This document shows positions 10,892-22,200 of a stretch of 64,000 bases of DNA, piece after piece. Made by a program: the position numbers and the translations under genes. The notes below the pieces were generated by a model. It searched no databases. It saw nothing but the letters and a program-made list of their open reading frames with translations, and had not been told where the DNA came from. Positions within the stretch are counted from its first letter, which is position 1. Each line of letters opens with the position of its first letter. Source of the stretch: Artemisia argyi (lineage: Eukaryota > Streptophyta > Magnoliopsida > Asterales > Asteraceae); contig CM060681.1 in the NCBI GenBank assembly GCA_030686995.1, positions 159,606,333 through 159,670,332 of the forward strand, in the 5' to 3' direction.

Positions 10892-11579
10892 TAGGGGTGA
10901 GCAAAAAAACCGAAAAACTGAAACCGAACCGAAAACCGAAAAAATCAAACCGAAATAACCGACCGAAACTAAAAACCGATGGTTCGGTTTTTACTTTTCT
11001 AAAAACCAAAAATTCGGTTTGGTTTCGGTTTTTGTCCAAAAACCTAACAATAAAAAACCGAAGCGAACCACTTCTATTATATAATAGTATATAACTAATA
11101 TTAGGTAAATAATAACTACACAAATCTAATTAATAATTTCATATTATTTTTGTAGGTGGATTTATAATATGTTTATCTTAACGTTTATATGTTTATTTTT
11201 CGTGTGCGTGTGTTTACTTTATAATATATCAATACTTATGTGACAATGATCATGCTATATGTAAATTCACTTGCGTGTGTGTATCTCATCTATACTTTGT
11301 ATAAATGTAGAATTATGAGATAAACATTATTAGGCTTTTCTTAACAAAAAAGTAATGAAAAATAACCAAATTTTTTACGAAAATCAAGTTTGTTAGTATA
11401 AATTGGCTACACACAAATATAAGCGGTTAAAACCGAAAAAACCAAAAAACCGAACCGCCAAAAAACCAAACCGCCATAAACTGAATGGTTTCGGTTTTGG
11501 ATTTTATAAAAACCGAATGTTTCGATTTGGTTTCGGTTTTAGCCAAAAACCGACCCAAACCGATTTGTGCACACCCCTA
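10892..11579. mobile_element. hAT-type MITE (688 bp) with perfect 8-bp TSD
   Basis: Termini are TAGGGGTGAGCA at the left and its imperfect inverted partner TGCACACCCCTA at the right. The flanking 8-mer TTCAAAAT is exactly duplicated at 10,884-10,891 and 11,580-11,587, the length typical of hAT transposition. The inner sequence is rich in AACCGAAAA and its complement, so long arms can pair. The open frames inside encode only Lys/Pro/Asn or Phe/Gly repeats and are not genes. It sits in the copia D leader. Confidence 0.88.
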
Positions 11580-11587
11580 TTCAAAAT

Positions 11588-12181
11588 AATGAGGTACAAA
11601 TCTAGCAAAGTAGCTCTAGCGAGGTAAGACTAGTGAAGTAGGTGTTTTACGAAGTAGCCTAACTCGCTGAAAGAGAGTTTTGACTTTTTATAACTTGCTA
11701 AAAAAGGGCTTTGACTTAGCGAAGTAGGATTCCTATCTCGCCGGATTTTTCTATCACGCTGGATTTTTCTAAATCGCTGAAAACCTTTTTAAACTTAGAG
11801 GACACGAAACCAATAAAAGACAACCTTTTAGCATTTTTAATCGATTTGTTTTGCAGAAACACTTGTTATATCACCTAAATCTTGATAAAAGCATAAACTT
11901 TTACAAGATTTCACGCTAAATATCAAGCTTTGATTTTGAACTAGCGAGGTACGAACTTTGTAAAAACGCACCAAATCTTAAAGATTTTGGTGTTAAAAGG
12001 TTTTAAAACACTAAAGTAATTTTCTATGATGTTGGAAATGAACAGTAAACAAGTGTTTATAGATCAAGCCAATCAAGAACATGTTTTTGCTTTTTGAAAA
12101 CAATCGTACTTCGCTGGAATGCAAAAACACACAACTTTTACACACAAATCTAAACCAAAACACATCCAAATCATCTCATAA
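11588..12181 (-). other. copia D 5' leader
   Basis: This noncoding DNA lies between the primer site and the gag ATG; with the MITE removed the leader is about 760 bases. It holds several variants of AGCGAGGTA / TAACTCGCTGA (11,608-11,770, 11,940, 12,108) that also occur in the LTR as an inverted pair near 12,386-12,412. No ORF of note. Confidence 0.6.
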
Positions 12182-12193
12182 GCTCTGATACCA
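12182..12193 (-). other. copia D primer binding site (initiator tRNA-Met)
   Basis: The minus strand reads TGGTATCAGAGC, the standard complement of the initiator tRNA-Met 3' end used by copia elements, two bases inside the LTR end. Confidence 0.92.
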
Positions 12194-12195
12194 AT

Positions 12196-12525
12196 TGTAG
12201 GTCACTACATATTGTTATCAAATCACACAAGTATGAGTTAGAAGATTAAAGAAGAGATATTGAGGTAGAGAGTTAGGCAGGGAGGTAGAGAGAAAGATAA
12301 AGGTACAACACTCTATTAGGTTTAACAAATACAAACCAAGCCACACCCCTACCCTTGTGTAAGGGGTATTTATACACGGTTACTAGCGAGGTAGAAGAGT
12401 CTACCTCGTTAGGAATTTACATTTGCGCCTTATTGGGGTTAGTTTAATACAAATACTATTACATGACCAAGACACTAAACGTAAATTAAAAAATGAATAA
12501 CTAACGCTTTCAACGATTCCTAACA
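12196..12525 (-). repeat. copia D 5' LTR (330 bp)
   Basis: On the minus strand it begins TGTTAGGAATCG and ends GACCTACA, giving TG...CA termini next to the primer site. A TATA box (minus GTATAAATACCCC) lies at 12,364-12,376. Its partner LTR is beyond the left edge, so the target duplication cannot be tested; the right flank is GTTTA. Confidence 0.8.
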
Positions 12526-13606
12526 GTTTATCATGTATGCTAGAAACATGTTACTAAGACCACACAGGTCGTTACGAGCTGTTTTGACCCGTCTAAATTA
12601 TTTCACATATAAGCTTATGTCACATAAGGCATTAGAACTTATAATATGAAAATATACTAACATAACTCGTAACATGAATATAGTACGTGTGCATACAATA
12701 AACTTAGACGTGAGTACCACTAAGTATGTGGTACATCTAACGGGCTACTAAAGTCCTTTTTATATTCTTATTTACATTAGTCATCTCGACTTAGCTTGTA
12801 ATCTACCTTGCGCTCCCGTATACGCCCCCGGCTAACCTTTAAACCCTAGGAACATGTAAATAACATGGAGCTACTTAGAATAAGACTTAGCATGTCATAA
12901 ACAAACATTAGAAATGAAATAGGCCATAAGGGGGTGTTTGGTTCGTGGCTTATATAAAACATAAACATACTTTTCGAATTTACATCCCATAAAATGATGT
13001 TACGTCATCTTAACAAGATACCCATCATATATCTAAACACTAACATATAATTAACGTGTTCTTAGTAATTTTAAAAAATCATAACTTAACATAATCTCGT
13101 AAAATTCTACAAAACCCCACATGTGGCTTTAAGATACAATCTTTAAGCATTACCAACTATTACATAATCATAAAACATGAATTCAAGAACATAGACATGA
13201 CTCTTACCTCGAGTTAACTTGTGGGAAAGCTAGTTTATGCGTCCCTAAGCTCGAATATGGTGATTTCTAGTCTTAATCTTGATCAAAATTGAGTTAATAA
13301 TCAAATCCTAGAATTGTCCATATGTGTTAATGAGTGTGACATGAGATAGGAGGAGAAGGAGGGAGAAAATGAAAGTTGTGCCATATTCCAGACTTGTATA
13401 ACTCTTATATGAATTTTATTTTAGCTTTCATAATTTGGCAAAACTAGTCCCTGGTAGTAAAACTATTACGTAGGTGGTCGTTATTCCTTTAAAATTTATT
13501 TCATAGGAGGTCCTATTGACTAACTAAAATTATAAGAATAATGAAAGTTAACTAGAAAGCTTTTAAATAATGATAATATAATTATTGTAAAAATTGGGGT
13601 GTTACA
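12526..13606. repeat. LTR-like fragment, unclassified
   Basis: There is no coding capacity. The right edge reads GGGGTGTTACA, the complement of TGTAACACCCC, a common start of plant LTRs and similar to the edge at 42,619. The inside has phrases common in plant LTR/UTR debris (CTAGTCCCTG, AGGTGGTCGTTATTCC). No matching left end was found, so it is probably truncated by copia D. Confidence 0.4.
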
Positions 13607-14485
13607 AGAACTCATTAATCACCTCACGCCAAAGTGTATTCTTTTCCGTGAAGAATCACAGATTTGTCTTGTAAAATGGTATATGTCTAACAAGTTTGGT
13701 AGAGTTTTGTTCGTGTAGGGTATTATGTGAAACAATGAAGCCTATATAAGCTCTTATTCAGATTGGGAACATGCCTCTGTTATCAGTTTTTCACAATGTC
13801 TTGTCTTTAACTTTTAATGGTGTTCTTTGCAATCATTCAGTTGCGAAAAGTACTTGTACGTGTGAGTATTGTATTATTTAAGAACACATCTACGTTGGGG
13901 ATGATCTTCCTTCTTTTGTATGTTAATCATACTTACTAGAGGACGATCGAGCTTTATATTGTTTCAATGCATTGACGGGTGGTTGGCTGAATGAAATTAT
14001 TATGTTGTTAGATACATTGTTACACCAACAACATCAATTAGGGAAATATAATCGTATGGTCATCGATGATTATAGTCATGTGACAAATTTTGTTAACACA
14101 TAAATAGTTGTGCTCTCCGTAGTGACGAATTAAACTATTGCTTAGGACCGAATTAATTAGATAGATTTGGGACGATCCATTATGTCAGAAATTTTAAGCC
14201 AAAACCCTTATAATTGGTCATTAAGTTGATTAAAAAGTTAGCAATAAACCATTAAATAAGCTATAAATATTGAGCTTACGAAGAAACACGGTTACAAATA
14301 TTATTAGCTAAAGTAGTTATTAAGGTGACGTTTCCTGTTGATTCGTAGTTACATATGAATCCTTGGAATTTATTCTTGCGAAAGACAGTGGTCCCGAATT
14401 CTCGATATAACTTGTATTTCAAAATACGGTCTAATATTGTGAATAATATATTCTTATAACAATATCAATTTTTTATACCACGTTA
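13607..14485. other. intergenic DNA upstream of KCS
   Basis: AT-rich. I see no ORF, repeat end or RNA gene that I can support. The distal KCS promoter presumably lies here. Confidence 0.5.
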
Positions 14486-14506
14486 GTGACACAGCAGTTG
14501 TACACC

Positions 14507-14518
14507 CCTTTATATACA
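14507..14518 (+). promoter_or_regulatory. KCS TATA box
   Basis: CCTTTATATACA lies about 160 bases before the KCS start codon and is followed by a pyrimidine-rich, CT-repeat leader (CTCTCTGTCTCTC near 14,580) typical of plant 5' UTRs. The transcription start would fall near 14,540. Confidence 0.6.
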
Positions 14519-14674
14519 AATGTGTCATTAGCTTCTAGTTTCACAACTCAAAAGAGCTTCCAAGTTCCAAGCATACATCTCTCTGTCTCTCTTTTTTGCT
14601 CCACCTCCACATATATATTTATACATATCTCAGTCATCTATATATATCTTATCTACATTTCTTTATAATTCGAT

Positions 14675-16072
14675 ATGGATTTTGTTTTGACAACCATATT
14701 CTGCCTCCCTCTCATTTTCCTTCTATGCCTTCTCATCAACATTATTGAAAAGAGAAGGCATCAAAATTGTTACATACTTGATTACCAACTCTATAAACCT
14801 TCCGACGATCGGAAATTGTCGACCGAGTTGTCGGGCGACATTATCCGGAGAAATGAGAACTTGGGTCTCAACGAGTACAAGTTCCTTCTCAAAGCCATTG
14901 TAGGGTCCGGCATTGGTGAAGAAACCTACGCCCCCAAAATGGTGTTTGAAGGTAATGAAGAAAACCCTAGTCATCAAGATGCCATAATGGAGATGGAAGA
15001 GTTTTTTGAAGATAGTATTGGAAAACTTTTCCAACGTACTGGGATTCGGCCAGATAATATTGATGTGCTTGTGGTCAACGTTTCTATGTTGACCTGCATG
15101 CCATCATTATCTGGCCGAATTGTGAACCGGTACAAAATGAGAGAAGATATAAAGACATATAGTTTGTCAGGAATGGGATGTAGTGCGAGTTTAATCTCGA
15201 TAAATCTTGTTCAAAGTGTATTCAAGTCGAAGAAAAATCAAGTGGCGTTGGTGATTACATCGGAATGTTTGACTCCGAATTGGTATACGGGTAATGACCG
15301 GTCGATGATACTATCGAATTGCTTGTTTAGGACAGGTGGGTGTGCTATGATACTAACTAACAAGCCAAGTTTGGTTCATAAGTCAATGTTCAAGCTCAAA
15401 GTACTGGTCCGAACCCATCACGGTTCCAAGGACGAAGCATACGGTTGCTGCTTTCAAACTGAAGATGCTCAAGGTCGTGTCGGGTTTCACCTTGGTAAAT
15501 CCCTACCCAAAACCGCAACGCGAGCCTTTATAGAGAACCTAAAAGAAATCGCACCCCAAATTCTGCCAATGCGCGAACTTTTTCGTTATGCTACCCTCTC
15601 CTTCGCACGAAAAACTCTCCAAAACATCTTTGGTAAGTCTTTTTATGCCACTCGTCCTATGATCAATTTCAAAACAGGAGTTGATCACTTTTGTTTGCAC
15701 ACGGGTGGGAAAGCCGTAATAGATGCAGTTGCTCAAAGCCTAAGCTTAAGCCAGTTTGATATTGAACCAGCCCGAATGACCCTCCACAGATTCGGCAACA
15801 CATCGGCTAGTAGTCTTTGGTATGTTCTAGGCTATATGGAGGCTAAAAAGAGGCTAAAAAAGGGTGATAGACTATTCATGATTAGCTTTGGTGCTGGATT
15901 CAAATGCAATAGCGCTTTATGGGAAGTGGTTCGTGATCTTGAAGGTGTAGGGAATGTGTGGAATGAGTGTAACATCGAAAATTATCCACCAAAAACCTTA
16001 GAAAACCCATTCTTGACAAAATATGGCTGGATTCAAGATGAAGATATTACAACATTCAAGTTTCCAGAGTGA
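14675..16072 (+). CDS. KCS: 3-ketoacyl-CoA synthase (fatty acid elongase condensing enzyme)
   Basis: This is an intact 465-residue, intronless ORF. KCS enzymes catalyse the first, chain-length-determining step of very-long-chain fatty acid elongation in the ER: condensation of malonyl-CoA with a long acyl-CoA, feeding waxes, suberin, sphingolipids or seed oil. Seen: hydrophobic N-terminus (residues 4-23) as membrane anchor; active-site Cys169 in SGMGCSAS; His342 in HFCLHTGGKAVID; Asn375 in HRFGNTSASS; and the C-terminal GAGFKCNSALWE block. The C/H/N triad is complete. The N-terminus is short, leaving one clear membrane segment instead of the usual two, and the sequence seems closest to the KCS12/KCS19-like clade (from memory). 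The ATG at 14,675 follows an in-frame-stop-containing leader and opens the hydrophobic anchor. It is the only convincing host gene in the window and appears functional. Confidence 0.95.
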   Translation: MDFVLTTIFCLPLIFLLCLLINIIEKRRHQNCYILDYQLYKPSDDRKLSTELSGDIIRRNENLGLNEYKFLLKAIVGSGIGEETYAPKMVFEGNEENPSHQDAIMEMEEFFEDSIGKLFQRTGIRPDNIDVLVVNVSMLTCMPSLSGRIVNRYKMREDIKTYSLSGMGCSASLISINLVQSVFKSKKNQVALVITSECLTPNWYTGNDRSMILSNCLFRTGGCAMILTNKPSLVHKSMFKLKVLVRTHHGSKDEAYGCCFQTEDAQGRVGFHLGKSLPKTATRAFIENLKEIAPQILPMRELFRYATLSFARKTLQNIFGKSFYATRPMINFKTGVDHFCLHTGGKAVIDAVAQSLSLSQFDIEPARMTLHRFGNTSASSLWYVLGYMEAKKRLKKGDRLFMISFGAGFKCNSALWEVVRDLEGVGNVWNECNIENYPPKTLENPFLTKYGWIQDEDITTFKFPE

Positions 16073-16254
16073 TAAAGAAAGAAAAAAAAAGGGCAAAAAG
16101 GTTAATTTTTTATTTCTATTGAAATTCATTGTTTTGATTATAGCAAAAATAGTTGAATTTATCTGTTTATAGTACTTTAGTCATTTAGTACATGTGTATT
16201 TATTTTGGTTGTTGTGGTGTTTTTTCTTTTACATGGAATGGAATCCAAAAATAC

Positions 16255-16260
16255 AATAAA
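16255..16260 (+). terminator. putative KCS polyadenylation signal
   Basis: AATAAA occurs about 185 bases after the stop, behind a T-rich 3' UTR. Confidence 0.4.
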
Positions 16261-17960
16261 CTTTTTACTTCTGATTTTTTTCCAAGTTGAAAGACCTGAA
16301 AACGTATTTGTACGTGAACATTAGTTGGACAGTTTTAACGTCGGAGTAAATTGTATTTTTGAAAAGATTAGATTTACAAACTATTGCATGAATTTTTCAA
16401 AAGAAGAAAATTAATGTGTAAAAAGATTTGGAATTACGGAGTATTTCTTTTGTTCCATTCCCAAAAAGGCTAAGGATAAACACTACAGACACCGATAGAA
16501 ATATGCAAATAATGGGTTGTTTGTATGGTTTGTTTTCTTTATCTATGTATACTTAAAAGAGTTTGGTTGTAACACTTGAATCATACTTTCACATTTATAT
16601 TTTCTACTGATGTATCTTAGAGTTTATCTTTCGTTAATTATAGTATTTAATATCATTTTCACAAAAATAAGTATATTTAGCAGTAATAAAGCCAGAAGTG
16701 GCATCCTTTCTAATCTATATATAATTAATGTATTAGTTTAAGGAAAATATATAAAAATAAAAATAAAAATAAAAACCGGTTTTCTAATACCTTTTCCGGC
16801 AATTTTCATTTTGAGTTTCTTTTAGCGTCAATTTTCTCAGTTTTAGTATCATCCCTAAACCGAATGTGAGTTTTTCATTTTGACTTGCCACCCCGCCGTG
16901 ATATATTTCCGGGAGTGAACTCCGGGCGAATATGAAATGCATGGATACGTGTTAGACATTGGAATGAAAGACAACTCCAAATCCGCTTTGTGACCATTTG
17001 ACTCTTAACGGCGCTTTTTGTTTAATTTTCAGTTTTCTGTACCTTTAGTGACATATTTTGAATAGAGTCGCTAAAAGTCTACAAATCCATCAGTGACAAA
17101 TTGTCGCAAAAGAATTTTTCACGGAATTTTAAAAGACTCGTGATTTTGCTTCTTCGGTTGAAATGATGATTTGGTGGAAAAGGTGTTTTTGTAAGGCGAT
17201 TTTGTAATTTTTCTTTGTTTAAAACTCTTTGTATAAACTATAAACCAAAGCTGCATGCTAGTCTGCTACCTTAAAAATCAATTAATTTAGTTGAAATTTT
17301 CAAAACATATTATGGGCGATTCTTTTGTGTATGTTTTTTTTGTTATATTTTACGAAAAAATTTGGATTTACTAAGAGAGGAGTAGACAGCTGTGGTCATT
17401 TATTCCCAATTTAACTCTATTTATATAACGAAATTAATATCCCTTTATTGAGTTGTACTTTACTTTAATAATTTTCTTCTATAAAATTCCAGCAATACCT
17501 CAATAGCGTGTGTAGTGGTTGAGTTCCAGACCAGCCTCACCTTACGAGTTAGATCCAGTCATCAATGCTCTTTAATTTACCCATAAGCCCCCAAAATTTA
17601 CAACATCAAACTTGTATTATCGGTTATTAATACAATTTTGGTAAATAATTTTGCTCTAAAAAATTAATGGTTTTTGGAATGGCAACAATTATATGTCGCA
17701 TAAGAATTTGTTTCAAAATACTTTTAATTTTTAAGTATGTCATATAGATCTTTAGATTATTTCCTTACTTGACTACTAAATATAGCAAATTTGCGGGCGG
17801 TGAATTTCAGTTGAGAAAACCAAACCAAGCAATTTTAAAACAAAGGAAAATGAATGTATGATGAATCTTCCAGTTTTATTAAGTGAGATTGAAATGCTGC
17901 AGAGTAGGTTGCTATTTTGAAACTTTACTAATTACAACAAAGAATACGAGTAGTTTGGAC
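16261..17960. other. intergenic, nothing supported
   Basis: AT-rich DNA with many stops in all frames. No repeat ends or RNA genes recognised. Confidence 0.5.
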
Positions 17961-17969
17961 TATTCTCAT

Positions 17970-18344
17970 GGGTAAAGATCTAGTGAGAAGAAAACTTAAA
18001 ATGAGAAGAATGAGAAATAAATATAACCGCATATTTGAGATACATCGACTTAAATTAGATGCATCTCACTTAGTATCGAAAGTGATTTTGAAGTGAAAAC
18101 GATGTAAAGTAGCACTAGCAACAAATTTGACTCACAGAGGGCGAAAAATACATAGGATTCGTATAACTTGATGAAATGCATCTAATATATGTATATGCAT
18201 CTAATATTTAGCTATAAAATATATTATGGTGCATCTAAAAAGCTAGGAATGCATCTAATTCAAGTCGACACATCTCTAATGTGTATTTATAGTTATTTCT
18301 CATCCTTCTTATTTTAAAGTTTCTTCTCATTTGATCCTTAGTCC
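17970..18344. mobile_element. Mutator-like MITE (375 bp)
   Basis: Left arm from 17,970 (AGTGAGAAGAAAACTTAAAA, then ATGAGAAGAATGAGAAATAA) is mirrored by the complement of the right arm ending at 18,344, giving imperfect inverted repeats of about 45 bases. Flanks TATTCTCAT (17,961-17,969) and TATTCCCAT (18,345-18,353) are a 9-bp duplication with one mismatch, which points to the Mutator superfamily. The centre repeats GCATCTAAT several times and has no ORF. Confidence 0.75.
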
Positions 18345-18353
18345 TATTCCCAT

Positions 18354-19738
18354 AACAAACTTTACAGGAAGTAGGGATATAATGTCCAAAAAAAAAAAAA
18401 CTTTACACGAAGTGGGGATATTGTAAAATAGGTTGCTATTTTGCATTTAAATTAAACACCTAAAACTTTATAAGCAAATTTTGGCTAGAGTTACAATATT
18501 GAGGTATTAATAACTAGTCAAGCTTCATAAAGCCGAGGTTGAAGTATGATTTTCATTTTCTTTTTTATGATGTTGATATTAGAAACCTAGTAAGGGACAG
18601 GAGAATAAATTACATGTAAGAAAAAAGTACTGTGTTACAAGGATAACCTCCATATGCATATATAATTATATAAAGAGTTGATTCTAGTTTGGAGGAAGTA
18701 AAATGTGTGAAATGAGTTGAGATTCTTTCAACTTTATTTTAAAATATTGCTGAATTTAGTGTTAGATGGGAGAAAACTAGTGAGCCTTTGATTTCAATTT
18801 AAAGAAAAGTATTTATCAAATTGTTAACACGACTTATCGTAGAAACAACTTGTTAATCCAAATAAAATTATCATGAATAAGTACTCAACTACTCATTACT
18901 CTAGGACTGATCTTGGTCTATCCGAGATAATATGAACAAATTCTAATTATCGCGTTATTATAGCAATGCTGAAAAGTTGTTGATCAATTGTGTCGTGTTC
19001 GAAATTACCCCAACATTAACAATAGAGCCCGAGCGAAGCTCAATTTGTCTGGATTTATCATCTTATTTATCTTGAGTAGTTTTACTTTCATAGAGTTTTG
19101 GATGCTAATACTGTATTTATAAGGTGATTATAAAATGTGTGATATTGTGTTCCATTTATTAGGGTTTTTTTGTTTGGTACGTTACATTAATAATACTCAG
19201 TGCAACATGTTATGTTGGAGTGAAAGGTGCCATACAAAGGGTTTGAAAGATACAAGTCCGATGGGATATCATACTGTATTGAATGATTGTATATTTTTAT
19301 AACTCCTCTATCTCAAATTAAATGTCTCTCTTTATATTTCAGATTGTTTTAAGACAAAATATTATTAGATTAATGCACACTATAATGAGTCTCACATTTG
19401 TTAAACTCTAGAAGTGCATGAGGAAGGGGGGCTTCCAATTGTTCAAAGTTTCAAACAAAGGTACCTTGGTTATTAGAAAACCAGCCAGCCATTGTATTTT
19501 CATCTTTTGAAAGGCGAAGTTACTTTCATTGACAAGACTAGCGAGAAATTAGAATAATGAAGCTACAAAAAACACTAGAGCTAAAATACCAACTCTAACT
19601 GAAACAAGAGAGCTCCTATTAAATCAAAACCAGAACCTAAATAACACCTTGTAAAAACACCAAATACAGTGATACAACATCTTAACAAACAGCATAAAGT
19701 AGCATGACTAACACCAAAAACTAGCCCTTAATTAAGGG

Positions 19739-19739
<1 letters not shown>
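18354..19739. other. intergenic with short duplications
   Basis: Around 18,362-18,425 the phrase ACTTTACA(G/C)GAAGT(A/G)GGGATAT occurs twice, flanking a poly(A) run. Around 19,505-19,545 a motif resembling the 3' tail of plant LINEs (minus strand TTGTCAATGAAAGTAACTTC) appears, but no coding part is recognisable. Otherwise nothing. Confidence 0.35.
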
Positions 19740-19792
<53 letters not shown>

Positions 19793-19793
19793 G
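19740..19793 (+). repeat. (TTA)n microsatellite
   Basis: About 17 uninterrupted TTA/ATT units. Confidence 0.95.
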
Positions 19794-22200
19794 AATTAAG
19801 TATCCACAAGCAAGAAACGTGATGCTTTTGACCACCCTTGACTAACGGCCGTTAGAAAAAAAATCATTGGGGTTACGACTTACGAAATGGAGACCTTAGG
19901 ATAAAAACGTGTTTTTTTTGTACAACTTTAAAGATGAATGGCGTAAGATTTTCTAAAATAAAAGCTAGCAACAGCCTGGATAAAAAGGGGCAAAATTACA
20001 AGAAGCCGAATAGTGATAATCTTGGGATATAGCCATACATGTCGCGTCTAACCAATTCAAGTTAACATGTCGACATCTATGAACAAAAAAGTTTACGCTG
20101 TCAGACAATAATTTCGTTTCAAGTTTCATTCCAATATCTCCAAGCTATTTAATGAACGACAGCATGAGGTATTTTCTATTTGCCCTCTTGAAATGGGACA
20201 CGAGTCGCAATTCCAGATCGTTTTGAGTTGTTGAGTGTTGGATGCATGGTAGTTGACACCAACAAAAATTATCCACCCATACTTTCTGGACTCGGCAAAA
20301 ATCATCATTCAAGATATATCTAGTTGCGTGGAGATTACTGCGTCTAGCAGCAATGAAAATAGTAGCACACCGAGCTTATGGGTGCATCTCGCAACATTAT
20401 ATTGGAACTAATTAAATTAATTTCTTTAAAAGATTTCATAAATTTTGGATAGTCAAATGAAGCTTATATTTGAAGAAGTTTATTTATTCTAAAACCACTT
20501 ATATGAGTGATAACCGGTAATGCTGACCCGCTTACATGCTCTAACCTCCGGTCCAAAAACAATATAAAGAAGACAATGTTCAATTAAACCAAGTTCAATT
20601 TACCAAGAGGTTTGTTCAGGAGAGTGTCAATTTTCTTGCAAAGTCTCATGCGAAACCAACCGAGCTTTTCTTTTAAAAGTGGCACCGGCAATGGTAGTGC
20701 CATAAACTTTGAACATCGAGGGCAAAAAATAAAAAGTTCACTTACAAAAATAAGACCAAAATCCGGCCTAAAAACAATTTATATTGTAAGAAAATGAGGT
20801 TATATATCGCAATTAAAAATTATATTCCGCAAAAACATACTAGGAAGAAAAAAAAACATATTTTTTCAAAACATGATTAAATAAAAAGCAGTAGTAGTTT
20901 ACTAAAACATTAAGAAGAAGAAAAAAAAGTAAAGACACCAATAAAGCCACAATTCATATTGAAGGAACCAAATATAGGCCAATTCGTATAAATAAAACTA
21001 GTTTTAGATTCCCGTATAAGTACAGGGTTTGGATTAAATTTTGTTAGATTTGTATTTGTTTATTAGATATTATATTTAAAATGGTTTTGTAAAAAGTTTA
21101 CACTTATAAAATTACACTTGTTAGATTTTTGTTAGTTTAATTTTCTTATACAATACACGCACGGGGTTTTGAGTTAGATTTGTGTTTGTTTAAATTCTCG
21201 TTTTATTTTATTTTATTTTTTTAAATTGTACCTTGTAAATACATTATATTTTTGTAATGTCTTTTCAAAATTTATGTTTGTGAATATCTGAGCTTTTCTA
21301 AAATATATGATTACCCTTAAAAAAAAGAGGCCTTGAAAACAATTAAAGTTTTTAATATTTGAGCTTCGTACAACTTGGCTTTATTTAAAAATTTTGTAAC
21401 ATTAAAAACATTGAACTTTGTAAACATTAAAAGATTGACAACAAACATTAACATAAAACTATTTATATTCAAATTACACAAACATTTAAGTCGCACATTT
21501 TTTAACCAGTAACATATGTGACTCAAACTAAATGTATATTTACCATAATACCGAACAAAACAATATCATAAAAACTTAAAACAAAATATTAGATTGTTAA
21601 CAATAATTGAAACATATTGAACAAACTACAAAATAACTGGCTTCTAAGCATCATCGATAAGCGAGCAAAATGAGCATTCACATTTATTAAGTGGGCATCG
21701 ACAAGTTCCTTTTCACACTGGGCAACAACAAAACTCTTTCATCATACTTTTGAGTATATATGAATCTATTGAATCATAGTTAGAATATTCTATATAGTTG
21801 CAAAGTTCACATAGATCATCCTTTTCCGTTATACTATCGAGTATTTGCCATCCATTTTTTTACTTCAAATCTTCAACATCAACAACATTAGAACCAATGT
21901 TATAAATACTGTGAGGCGTGGTGTGGCTGAATGGCCAAGCCTCATACCTTAGGAGCTATCGCGAAGCCATAACATTTTTTAATGCGTGACTTAATGCAAC
22001 ACAAAATGTGAAAACATAGAGGGGGTAAAAACGTTACCGTTAAAAAATCTTTAAACTTGTTGTATCAAATATTCAATCAAGCTTGCCATAATATGAAAAA
22101 TGCCAATTATAATCTTATGATTAATATAAATCATATAGTAAAACAAGTTGTCACACAAATATAAACATCAAGCCACAACACAAATAATAATATGGTGCAA
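19794..22200. other. AT-rich intergenic DNA
   Basis: No gene supported. Near 21,000-21,200 two related blocks (each with a short hyphenated GC-rich core such as CCCGTATAAGTACAGGG, followed by AGATTTGT(A/G)TTTGTTT) suggest an old small repeat. A leucine-tRNA-like phrase near 21,920 was examined and rejected. Confidence 0.35.

Noticed and set aside
10897..11627. Lys/Pro/Asn-rich and Phe/Gly-rich ORFs
   Set aside because: They are translations of the CCGAAAA repeats of the hAT MITE.
19505..19740. LINE 3' tail on the minus strand
   Set aside because: Only a short TCAATGAAAGTAACTT-like motif supports it; no coding sequence, poly(A) or target duplication could be defined.
21915..21965. tRNA-Leu/Ser-like phrase GTGGCTGAATGGCCAAG
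   Set aside because: No acceptor-stem pairing or complete cloverleaf could be drawn around it.
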